The notes under the pieces: model-generated
Seen by the model: only the letters and a program-made list of their open reading frames with translations
Told to the model about the DNA's origin: nothing
Databases searched by the model: none
In this document: positions 24,318-30,528 of the stretch, piece by piece
Layout of the letters: each line of letters opens with the position of its first letter
How positions within the stretch are numbered: position 1 is the first letter of the stretch
Program-made: the position numbers and the translations under genes
Assembly: GCA_017449135.1 (NCBI GenBank)
Contig: JAFSKE010000043.1
Span: forward strand, 1 to 34,119
Direction of reading: 5' to 3'
Source of the DNA: Synergistaceae bacterium
GTDB lineage: Bacteria > Synergistota > Synergistia > Synergistales > Aminobacteriaceae
Length of the DNA: 34,119 bases

Positions 24318-24539
24318 ATGAAAATATTATTGTCAGTCATTCACATAATCGTTTCAGTTTTGATGATTGCGGCAGTACTTATTCAACAGCGTAAACAGGG
24401 CGGTTTTTCGGGAGTTTTCGGCGGAGGCACTCAACCTGATTCCGGTCAGTGGCAGAGATTTACACCGCTTACAAAAATGACAATTTGTCTTGCGTCAATC
24501 TTTATGATAACTTCATTTTTGATTGTATTCATTAATTAA
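24318..24539 (+). CDS. secG: Protein translocase subunit SecG
   Basis: A 73-residue inner-membrane protein with two hydrophobic helices (about 3-22 and 53-72) around the conserved loop LIQQRKQGGFSGVFGGG, the SecG signature. It stabilises and assists the SecYEG protein-export channel. AGGAAAG precedes the ATG, with an extended -10 promoter upstream. The length is typical. The nicotinate phosphoribosyltransferase gene begins 6 nt after its stop. Confidence 0.95.
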   Translation: MKILLSVIHIIVSVLMIAAVLIQQRKQGGFSGVFGGGTQPDSGQWQRFTPLTKMTICLASIFMITSFLIVFIN

Positions 24540-24545
24540 TTAGAC

Positions 24546-25580
24546 ATGAAATTATTAGATTCAATTAACGACGTAACAAATCTGAAAGTTAATCCCGACA
24601 GGTTTTTTTCGGCAACACATGACGAAATTAAATCAGGTGCAACAACAGATATTTATTTCATTAACACAAGAGACGTTTTAAGATCCGCAAACCTTCTCGA
24701 CACTCCCGTAACCGCAGAAATTTTCACAAGAACAACGGGAATGTTTGCCGGGCTTTCGGAAGTTTTGGAGTTGTTAAAAGACGCTCCCGTAAAAATCGAA
24801 GCATTGCCCGAAGGAGAATATTTTTCCCCTAAAGAAGTTGTCATGAGAATTAGAGGTGCTTACGGTGCATTTGGTTATCATGAAACTAATTTGTTGGGGA
24901 TTTTGTCAAGTTCCTGCGCTTGGGCAACGGCTGCACGTGAATGTGTAGAAGCTGCTGAGGGGAAGGCCGTTTTGTCATTCGGAGCACGTCATTTACACCC
25001 TGCAATAGCTCCCGTAATGGAAGCAATAGCCGTTAAATTCGGAGGCTGTGCAGGTGCAAGCTGTGTTCTCGGGGCAAAATTAATAGGCCGTGAACCTCTC
25101 GGAACGATTCCTCACGCAGCAGTTTTAATCATGGGAGACACCGTAAAACTTGCAAAAACTTATGACGAAGTTTTACCTCCAGAAATCGGCCGAACGTTTT
25201 TAGTTGACACTTTCAAAGATGAGTGCGAAGAGGCTTTGAGATTGTGCGAGGCTTTGGGCGATAAATTGGGAGCTGTCAGACTTGATACACCTGGCGAAAG
25301 AGGCGGAGTTACGGCAGAACTTGTAAAAGAAATGCGTTACAGGCTTGACAGTGCAGGCTTTAATAAAGTCAAAATCGTAGTTTCAGGCGGATTAAATCCT
25401 GCGAGAATTAGAGAACTCGCACACGCCGGAGCAGATGTTTTCGGAGTTGGAAGCTACATCGCTCACGCAGTCCCTATGGATATGACAATGGATTTGAAGG
25501 AAGTAAACGGAAAACCCGTTGCAAAGCGTGGAAGATTACCCGGTATACTTGAAAATAAACGCCTGATTAATGTAAAATAA
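24546..25580 (+). CDS. pncB: Nicotinate phosphoribosyltransferase
   Basis: This enzyme makes nicotinate mononucleotide from nicotinate and PRPP in NAD salvage. At 344 residues it is a short, archaeal/Thermotoga-like form of the family. Recognisable blocks are TTDIYFINTRDVL, AEIFTRTTGMFAGL, VVMRIRGAYGAFGYHETNLLGILSSSCAWATAA, SFGARHLHPAIAPVMEAIA, LGTIPHAAVLI, LDTPGERGG and KIVVSGGLNPARIREL with GADVFGVGSYI. The last set builds the phosphate-binding side of the type II PRTase barrel. The ATG lacks a strong SD and sits close behind secG, so coupling is likely. Quinolinate phosphoribosyltransferase is less likely because of the N-terminal blocks. Confidence 0.88.
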   Translation: MKLLDSINDVTNLKVNPDRFFSATHDEIKSGATTDIYFINTRDVLRSANLLDTPVTAEIFTRTTGMFAGLSEVLELLKDAPVKIEALPEGEYFSPKEVVMRIRGAYGAFGYHETNLLGILSSSCAWATAARECVEAAEGKAVLSFGARHLHPAIAPVMEAIAVKFGGCAGASCVLGAKLIGREPLGTIPHAAVLIMGDTVKLAKTYDEVLPPEIGRTFLVDTFKDECEEALRLCEALGDKLGAVRLDTPGERGGVTAELVKEMRYRLDSAGFNKVKIVVSGGLNPARIRELAHAGADVFGVGSYIAHAVPMDMTMDLKEVNGKPVAKRGRLPGILENKRLINVK

Positions 25581-25655
25581 TAACTTATTCATGCGGACAT
25601 GCCCCCGTTCGTAGAGAAAAAATAAAATGTTAGTGAAAGGAATAAAATTTTTATC

Positions 25656-26087
25656 ATGACTGGCAGCAGTTCATACTTAGCAAAACCCGGCCAGATTGAG
25701 CGAAAATGGTACTTAATCGACGCTTCAGACAGATCAATAGGTCGTCTTGCAGCGGTGATTTCAAAAATTTTGACCGGAAAGAATAAACCGACATACACAC
25801 CTCATGTTGACACAGGAGATTATGTTATTGTAATTAATGCCGCAAAAGTTAAATTGACAGGACACAAAGCCTCTCAATCAACATGGCATTATCACACCGG
25901 ACACCCGGGCGGTTATCGAGCAACCCCGTGGGGCGTTTTAGTTAAGACGAAACCCGAAGCATTATTTCATCATGTCGTGAAAGGAATGTTGCCCCGAAAC
26001 AGATTGAAATACGCAAGCAAACTCAAGGTTTACGCAGGCTCTTCACACCCTCATGCCGCACAAAACCCTGAAGCTCTTGAAATTTAA
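25656..26087 (+). CDS. rplM: 50S ribosomal protein L13
   Basis: L13 of the large ribosomal subunit; 143 residues, the standard length. Clear family motifs are RKWYLIDASDRSIGRLAAVISKIL, GKNKPTYTPHVDTGDYVIVINA, KVKLTGHKASQ, YHTGHPGGYR and KGMLPRNRL. AAAGGA lies about 14 nt upstream of the ATG. rpsI follows after 26 nt, the usual rplM-rpsI order. The 75-nt upstream leader has TAAAAT at 25624-25629, a possible -10, but no definite control element. Confidence 0.98.
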   Translation: MTGSSSYLAKPGQIERKWYLIDASDRSIGRLAAVISKILTGKNKPTYTPHVDTGDYVIVINAAKVKLTGHKASQSTWHYHTGHPGGYRATPWGVLVKTKPEALFHHVVKGMLPRNRLKYASKLKVYAGSSHPHAAQNPEALEI

Positions 26088-26113
26088 TTTGCAAAGGAGA
26101 ATTAATAGAAATC

Positions 26114-26509
26114 ATGGCAGACGATAAATATATCTGGGGAACAGGCAGACGCAAAAACGCTCTCGCACGTGTAAGAATTTGCACAGGCAACGGCGAAATT
26201 AAAATCAACAATCGTACAGTCGAAGATTATTTTCCGAGATTAGTATGGCAGTCTCAGGTTTATCAATCATTAAAGACAGTCGGTGTTGAAGGAAGAGTCG
26301 ATGTTTTCGTTAATGCTTCAGGCGGAGGATTGACGGGACAGGCAGGAGCTGTGAAATTAGGGATAGCAAGAGCATTAATCAAGATGAACCCTGATTTCAG
26401 ATCGGCATTAAAGAAGGAAGGATTATTAACGAGAGACCCAAGAATGGTAGAAAGAAAGAAATTCGGCCAGAAGGGTGCAAGAGGAAAGAGACAGTACTCG
26501 AAGCGTTAA
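26114..26509 (+). CDS. rpsI: 30S ribosomal protein S9
   Basis: S9 of the small ribosomal subunit; 131 residues. It begins with YIWGTGRRKNALARVRI and contains GGGLTGQAGAVKLGIARAL, DPRMVERKKFGQKGAR and the invariant C-terminal QYSKR tail that reaches the P-site tRNA. AAAGGAG lies upstream. It is co-transcribed with rplM. The first of a series of hairpin terminators begins about 50 nt after the stop. Confidence 0.98.
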   Translation: MADDKYIWGTGRRKNALARVRICTGNGEIKINNRTVEDYFPRLVWQSQVYQSLKTVGVEGRVDVFVNASGGGLTGQAGAVKLGIARALIKMNPDFRSALKKEGLLTRDPRMVERKKFGQKGARGKRQYSKR

Positions 26510-26559
26510 TGATTTTGAGTTAAAATACGACTTAGATATCTATCCATTACAAACAAAAG

Positions 26560-26593
26560 CTCTCTAACTCCGACCAAGTTAAGAGAGTTTTTT
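26560..26593 (+). terminator. Intrinsic terminator of rplM-rpsI
   Basis: CTCTCTAACT pairs with AGTTAAGAGAG (one bulged A) and is followed by six Ts. It is the first of several hairpin/U-tract structures between rpsI and the flavoprotein gene. Confidence 0.85.
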
Positions 26594-26594
26594 A

Positions 26595-26603
26595 TGCTAT
26601 AAT
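26595..26603 (+). promoter_or_regulatory. Extended -10 promoter, unit B
   Basis: TGCTATAAT begins 2 nt after the T-run of the rpsI terminator. It is a perfect TGnTATAAT, repeated 88 bp further on in the same position behind the next terminator. Confidence 0.55.
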
Positions 26604-26607
26604 TTAG

Positions 26608-26681
26608 TTCCTTAAAAAAGCCCAAAACAATGTGTAATCCCAAAAGAACGTCCCCGACCTTTACTAAGTTGGGGAATTTTT
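26608..26681 (+). ncRNA. Candidate small RNA, tandem unit B
   Basis: A potential transcript of about 74 nt runs from the extended -10 at 26595-26603 to the hairpin terminator at 26652-26681. It has no ORF with a ribosome binding site. It shares blocks with its neighbours: CAAAAG before the hairpin, CCGACC and AAGTT inside it, and the promoter sequence following it. The call rests only on promoter-terminator spacing and repetition. Confidence 0.4.
26652..26681 (+). terminator. Intrinsic terminator, unit B
   Basis: CCCCGAC (26652-26658) pairs with GTTGGGG (26668-26674, one G-T pair) around a 9-nt loop and is followed by AATTTTT. Confidence 0.8.
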
Positions 26682-26682
26682 A

Positions 26683-26691
26683 TGCTATAAT
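26683..26691 (+). promoter_or_regulatory. Extended -10 promoter, unit C
   Basis: TGCTATAAT again directly follows a terminator T-run. The surrounding TTTTTATGCTATAATT is identical to the copy 88 bp upstream. Confidence 0.55.
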
Positions 26692-26697
26692 TAATTC

Positions 26698-26770
26698 GTT
26701 CGAATATAAAAATTCATGTTATACACCAAAGGCATCTACCGGTTCTGATCAAACTGGGAGATTTTTTTTT
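26698..26770 (+). ncRNA. Candidate small RNA, tandem unit C
   Basis: A potential transcript of about 73 nt lies between the extended -10 at 26683-26691 and the terminator ending at 26770. Its last 50 nt can be aligned without gaps to unit B (TGT, then CCAAA, then a hairpin ending in GGG and a T-run), suggesting duplication and divergence. No coding potential is seen. Confidence 0.4.
26739..26770 (+). terminator. Intrinsic terminator, unit C
   Basis: CCGGTT (26739-26744) pairs with AACTGG (26752-26757), followed a few bases later by nine consecutive Ts (26762-26770). Confidence 0.75.
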
Positions 26771-26775
26771 ATTTA

Positions 26776-26784
26776 TGGTAAAAT
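26776..26784 (+). promoter_or_regulatory. Extended -10 promoter, unit D
   Basis: TGGTAAAAT (a TGnTATAAT variant) lies 6 nt after the nine-T run and 93 bp after the preceding copy. It would start transcription near G26791, just before two hairpins that precede the small peptide gene. Confidence 0.5.
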
Positions 26785-26791
26785 CTTTCAG

Positions 26792-26831
26792 TCTGCCTGA
26801 TCCGCAGATACTCTCAAATTGAGAGGAGGTG
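26792..26831 (+). promoter_or_regulatory. Structured leader with partly sequestered SD
   Basis: Two small hairpins, TCTGC/GCAGA (26792-26808) and CTCTC/GAGAG (26811-26825), fill the predicted leader. The second overlaps the first bases of the strong SD AGGAGGTG (26824-26831). The SD core GAGGAGG (26823-26829) is also exactly complementary to CCTCCTC in the 3' terminator arm (26949-26955), allowing a long-range 5'-3' interaction. Confidence 0.5.
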
Positions 26832-26837
26832 TATGAC

Positions 26838-26924
26838 ATGAAAAAATATTCGGGCATTTTCAGTTTATTGCTGAAAATTGGACGCTGGTGCATTTATGTG
26901 TCAGTTTCCAAACGTCGGCGGTAA
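26838..26924 (+). CDS. 28-residue hydrophobic basic peptide (possible type I toxin)
   Basis: A very short ORF with an excellent SD (AGGAGGTG, 8 nt from GGAGG to ATG). It starts MKKYSGIFSLLLKIGRW, continues with a short hydrophobic stretch (CIYVSVS) and ends in KRRR. The profile is amphipathic or membrane-active, like small type I toxins such as AapA1 or short membrane peptides. A two-codon ORF, ATG-ACA-TGA at 26833-26841, overlaps the start. It has its own promoter, structured leader and terminator. No antisense promoter could be identified with confidence, so toxin function is speculative, but the translation signals are strong. Confidence 0.6.
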   Translation: MKKYSGIFSLLLKIGRWCIYVSVSKRRR

Positions 26925-26931
26925 GCTGATT

Positions 26932-26965
26932 GAGGAGAGGAACAAATCCCTCCTCGATTTATATT
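26932..26965 (+). terminator. Terminator of the small peptide gene
   Basis: GAGGAG-A-GGA (26932-26941) pairs with TCC-CTCCTC (26947-26955) with one bulged A and loop ACAAA, followed by the T-rich GATTTATATTTATA. The T-tract is interrupted, so read-through into the flavoprotein gene is possible. Confidence 0.6.
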
Positions 26966-26998
26966 TATACCTTATTAAGGAGATTATATTTTAACATA

Positions 26999-28228
26999 AT
27001 GGAAAAATTTGACACTTTAATTATTGGCGGGGGAGCTGCCGGGTTAATGGCTGCCGTGAAAGCTGCTTCACTTGGACAAAACGTTGCTATAGCTGAAAAA
27101 AATTATTCAGTCGGCGAAAAATTATTATTGTCAGGGAAAGGCCGTTGTAACTTCACTAATGCTGAAAGCGACATGAATGTTTTTATCTCAAAATACGGCG
27201 ATAACGGGAAATTTTTATATTCAGCATTCAGCAAATTTTCTCCTTCTGACACTGTAAAATTTTTTCGCTGGATTGGAGTTGAATCTGTCGAGGAAAGAGG
27301 CAAAAGAATTTTCCCCGTCTCCGGAGGTTCTCAACGTGTTTTAGACGCTTTCATAATGCAATGTAAAAAATTTAACGTCAAAATTATGCGTAATACTGAA
27401 GTTAAAGCCTTCAAAGTCAAAAATTCCCGTGTAGATTACATAATTACTGACAATAACGAATATTGTGCTGATAAATATATTATCGCTACCGGCGGAAAAT
27501 CTCACCCGAAAACAGGTTCAACCGGCGACGGCTACAGATTCGCTGAACAATGCGGACACTCGATTACGAAATTATATCCTGCGTTAGTTCCCGTAAAAAC
27601 TAAAGAAACTTGGGTCAAACTTGCAAGCGGCTGCAATTTACGAAATGTCAGATTAAATGTAATTCTTAACGGCAAAAAAATTGATGAGAGATTCGGCGAA
27701 ATGGAATTTACAAATTTCGGAGTCAGCGGGGCTATCGTCATGGATTTAAGCTCTCATATTCCTGACTGGGAGGGCGATTTAGAGTTTTCTCTCGACTTAA
27801 AGCCTACACTAACTAACGAAATTTTAATTGACAGAATTAAGCGTGAAATCAACAAACATTCAGGACGTAAAAAATTCTCAGGTCTTGTCAGAACTCTTGT
27901 TCCAGGAGATTTAGTGAAATTAATTCTCGAACTTTCAGACATTCCCGAAGATAAACCCGTTGAATATATTTCTAATGATGAAATTCAAGAATTTGCAGCA
28001 CTTCTAAAAGATATTCGCATGGGCGTTAATGGCTTGTGGAGCTTCAATAATGCCGTTGTAACTCGTGGAGGCGTTAATTTGAAGGAAGTAGATCCCTCGA
28101 CAATGAAATCTAAATTGTGCGATAATTTATATTTTGCCGGTGAAGTCTTGGATTTGAATGGCCCTTCCGGAGGATTCAATCTTCAAGTCTGCTGGAGTAC
28201 CGGATATATTGCAGGGAGTGTGAATTAA
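26999..28228 (+). CDS. BaiN/HI0933-type FAD-dependent oxidoreductase
   Basis: A 409-residue flavoprotein of the HI0933/BaiN family. The N-terminal FAD-binding motif is GGGAAGLMAAVKAASLG. The family block GEKLLLSGKGRCNFTNAE, a middle IATGGKSHPKTGSTGDGY and the C-terminal FAGEVLDLNGPSGGFNLQ with STGYIAG are all present. The substrate is unknown; members have been linked to bile-acid and other reductions. I take the ATG at 26999; AAGGAG at 26977-26982 is 16 nt away, longer than ideal. An in-frame TTG at 26930 is rejected because it lies inside the preceding hairpin. coaX follows after 6 nt. Confidence 0.92.
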   Translation: MEKFDTLIIGGGAAGLMAAVKAASLGQNVAIAEKNYSVGEKLLLSGKGRCNFTNAESDMNVFISKYGDNGKFLYSAFSKFSPSDTVKFFRWIGVESVEERGKRIFPVSGGSQRVLDAFIMQCKKFNVKIMRNTEVKAFKVKNSRVDYIITDNNEYCADKYIIATGGKSHPKTGSTGDGYRFAEQCGHSITKLYPALVPVKTKETWVKLASGCNLRNVRLNVILNGKKIDERFGEMEFTNFGVSGAIVMDLSSHIPDWEGDLEFSLDLKPTLTNEILIDRIKREINKHSGRKKFSGLVRTLVPGDLVKLILELSDIPEDKPVEYISNDEIQEFAALLKDIRMGVNGLWSFNNAVVTRGGVNLKEVDPSTMKSKLCDNLYFAGEVLDLNGPSGGFNLQVCWSTGYIAGSVN

Positions 28229-28234
28229 ACAAAA

Positions 28235-28999
28235 ATGTTACTCGTTATTGATATTGGAAATACTACGACAGTTGCAGGGGTTTTTGACGGTGATGAATTA
28301 ATCGCTCATTGGAGACTGTCATCAATTCTGCACACGTCTGACGAACTCGGAATTTACTTTCTAAATCTTATTGCCGCTAAAAATATAAATCCTTCGGAAA
28401 TTAAATCCGCAGCCTTCGCAAGTGTTGTTCCGTCGCTTGATTTCTCAATGAATGAAGCTATCAGAAATTATTTCAACGTTGAGCCTTTGCAGGTAAGTTC
28501 AAAAATCGACACAGGAATTAAAATCTTGTGCAAAAATCCCCGTGAGGTCGGTGCTGACAGAATCATTAATGCCGTTGCAGGCCGTGAAAAATACGGAAAA
28601 CCTCTGATTGTTGCAGATTACGGAACTGCCATAACTTTTGATGTAGTATCTGAAAATGGCGATTATTTGGGAGGTGCGATTGCTCCGGGACTAAATTCCG
28701 GGATTTCGGCTTTATTCTCAAAAGCTGCTAAACTTCCTCAAGTTGCTTTGTCAATCCCTGAAAGCGTAATCGGACGGAACACAGAAGAAGCTATACAGTC
28801 AGGAATTTTATTCGGGAATGCCGGCTTAACTGACAGAATAATTGAAATGATTAAAGCTGAACCGGGATTAAATAATGCTAAAGTTGTCGCTACCGGTGGA
28901 CACGCAGGTTTAATCGCTAAGGTTTCACACACTATTGATTATGTTGATAAATGGCTGACTTTGGAGGGCTTGAAATTAATTGCTGATCGGAGGGCTTGA
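28235..28999 (+). CDS. coaX: Type III pantothenate kinase
   Basis: CoaX phosphorylates pantothenate in the first step of coenzyme A synthesis. The 254-residue protein carries the ASKHA-fold motifs: phosphate-1 DIGNTTTVAGVF at residues 5-16, GADRIINAVAG, the catalytic-Asp block VADYGTAITFDVV, GGAIAPGL and a late ATGGHAGLIA. The length and order are typical of type III enzymes, which are K+-dependent and not feedback-inhibited by CoA. The SD is weak. The 3' end overlaps the next gene by 20 nt, inside a pair of 12-nt direct repeats. Confidence 0.95.
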   Translation: MLLVIDIGNTTTVAGVFDGDELIAHWRLSSILHTSDELGIYFLNLIAAKNINPSEIKSAAFASVVPSLDFSMNEAIRNYFNVEPLQVSSKIDTGIKILCKNPREVGADRIINAVAGREKYGKPLIVADYGTAITFDVVSENGDYLGGAIAPGLNSGISALFSKAAKLPQVALSIPESVIGRNTEEAIQSGILFGNAGLTDRIIEMIKAEPGLNNAKVVATGGHAGLIAKVSHTIDYVDKWLTLEGLKLIADRRA

Positions 29000-29000
29000 A
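28963..29000 (+). repeat. 12-nt direct repeat at coaX/dus junction
   Basis: GGAGGGCTTGAA occurs at 28963-28974 and again at 28989-29000. The first copy supplies the likely SD of dus (11 nt before its TTG start) and the second overlaps the coaX stop codon. Confidence 0.8.
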
Positions 29001-29900
29001 CTCAAAAATAATTTATGTCTCGCACCTCTGGCAGGAATTACAACGCTTCCTGTACGTGAATTTTTTTCGGATTTGGGGGCAGCTTTAACTCATACCGAAA
29101 TGATTAGCTGTGCAGGCCTGAATCATGATAATGCTAAAACTTTCGACATGCTGAAAACTTCGGAATTTGAAGCTCCTTTGGTCGTTCAGTTATTTGCTAA
29201 TGATGAGAAAATATTGCTCTCAGGTGCTGAATGCGTACTGCGGGAATGTAAACGTTTCTCGGCTTTCGGAATTAACATGGCCTGTCCTATGCCTAAAATT
29301 ACGAAAAACGGGAGCGGCTCGGCTTTGTTGAAAAAACCTGAAACTGCTTTCAACATGGTTAAATCGCTAAAAGAATTAAATCTTCCTGTCTGGGTCAAAA
29401 TCCGTAAACTCGAAAATGATTGTGATACTCTGAAATTTGTTGAAATTTTATTAAATGCAGGGGCTGATAACGTCTGTATTCATGGCCGTACACAAGCACA
29501 ACGTTATGAAGGATTCGCCGATAAAAATATTGTCGGTGAATGTGCTAAAAATTTTCCCGGTTTAATAAGTGCCAGCGGTGATGTCAAAACATTAAACGAC
29601 ATTCAAGAATATTTGTTAATGGGCTGTGTTTCTGTAATGCTTGCAAGAGGGGCATTGTTTAACCCGTTTTTATTCTGCAAAGGAGAAGTTAATCGTGTCG
29701 AAAAATTAATTAACTTCGCTAAAAGAGCCGAAATTTTACTTGGTGAACATAAAGCTGTAGTTTTACTGAAAAAGTTTGTTCCCGGGATTTTGCGTAATAC
29801 TCATGGCAGTGCAGAAAAAAGAAATCTCGCCTGTTCTGCCGTAAAATTAAATGATATAATAGAAATTTTGAAAGGAGAATTTATTAATTATGAAATTTGA
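28980..29900 (+). CDS. dus: tRNA-dihydrouridine synthase
   Basis: An FMN enzyme that reduces uridine to dihydrouridine in the tRNA D-loop. The 306-residue protein has LCLAPLAGITTLPVREFF, the catalytic-Cys block GINMACPMPKITKNGSGSALL, WVKIRKL, CIHGRTQAQRYEG, SASGDVKTLNDI and LARGALFNPFLF, in the normal order of the Dus TIM barrel and C-terminal helices. The start is TTG at 28980, with GGAGGG 11 nt upstream inside coaX. The second GGAGGG at 28989 lies within the gene. The C-terminus overlaps the TSCPD gene by 11 nt. Confidence 0.93.
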   Translation: MLIGGLELKNNLCLAPLAGITTLPVREFFSDLGAALTHTEMISCAGLNHDNAKTFDMLKTSEFEAPLVVQLFANDEKILLSGAECVLRECKRFSAFGINMACPMPKITKNGSGSALLKKPETAFNMVKSLKELNLPVWVKIRKLENDCDTLKFVEILLNAGADNVCIHGRTQAQRYEGFADKNIVGECAKNFPGLISASGDVKTLNDIQEYLLMGCVSVMLARGALFNPFLFCKGEVNRVEKLINFAKRAEILLGEHKAVVLLKKFVPGILRNTHGSAEKRNLACSAVKLNDIIEILKGEFINYEI

Positions 29901-30150
29901 TTTTGTTCCTAATGGTGTTTGTGCAAGAAAAATTACTTTTAATGTTGAAAATGGCAGGCTTTATGGCGTTAATTTCGTCGGAGGCTGTCCGGGTAATTTA
30001 AGTGCTATAGTGAAATTGTTGGAAGGGTCTGACGCTATGCACGCTGTAAAATTATTAAAAGGAAATCAATGCGGAACACGTGGAACTTCGTGCGTTGACC
30101 AGTTAGCTATAGCCATTGAACACGCTCTAATTGAGGCAAAAGCATCATGA
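29890..30150 (+). CDS. Small TSCPD-domain protein
   Basis: An 86-residue protein resembling the TIGR03905-type TSCPD family: a beta-rich fold with VNFVGGCPGNLSAI and the Cys-containing CGTRGTSCVDQLAIAI. TSCPD domains are also found at the C-terminus of class II ribonucleotide reductases, where the cysteines can hold a metal; the function of short stand-alone forms is not known. GAAAGGAG lies upstream of the ATG. It overlaps dus by 11 nt and the next gene by 4 nt (ATGA), so all three are co-translated. Confidence 0.88.
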   Translation: MKFDFVPNGVCARKITFNVENGRLYGVNFVGGCPGNLSAIVKLLEGSDAMHAVKLLKGNQCGTRGTSCVDQLAIAIEHALIEAKAS

Positions 30151-30479
30151 GCAATCTAAAAGTCGATAACAAATTCGGCAGTATCTGGGACGAGTTACCA
30201 AATAAAACTGAAAAGAAAGTTCCCGAAAATCAAGCTGAAGCTATGGATCTTTATGAAGCCGCTAAATCAAGTGTCCATAGCTCTTTAATGAAAACTTGGG
30301 ACTCTCATAATGACATGCTGAAAAAATCTTCGGAACTTCGTAAAATCAGCGAACGTAAAAAAATTATTGAACGTCAAAATCAGGAACGTATTGACAATAA
30401 CCGTGAACGCTTTATCGAAGCTGCCGAGAAAAACGAAAAAATCCGAAAAGAAAATATAATTCGCAGACAAAACTCTTAA
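30147..30479 (+). CDS. Charged coiled-coil protein, unknown function
   Basis: A 110-residue, highly charged cytosolic protein. The N-terminus (VDNKFGSIWDELPNKTEKK) appears unstructured. Residues 28-107 are almost wholly helical and heptad-like (SELRKISERKKIIERQNQER, FIEAAEKNEKIRKE). No family is recognised. Its ATGA overlap with the TSCPD gene supports real coding and a shared operon with coaX and dus. Confidence 0.7.
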   Translation: MSNLKVDNKFGSIWDELPNKTEKKVPENQAEAMDLYEAAKSSVHSSLMKTWDSHNDMLKKSSELRKISERKKIIERQNQERIDNNRERFIEAAEKNEKIRKENIIRRQNS

Positions 30480-30528
30480 TGTGTTAAAATTCTTACCATA
30501 ACAATAATTAAAAACTTTATGAGAGTCG

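Noticed and set aside
25581-25655. Riboswitch or L13 autoregulatory leader upstream of rplM
   Set aside because: Only 75 nt with no stable conserved structure that I could recognise; a plain promoter/SD region explains it.
26930-26998. N-terminal extension of the flavoprotein from TTG at 26930
   Set aside because: The extension runs through the terminator hairpin and lies ahead of the conserved flavin-binding start; ATG at 26999 fits the family.
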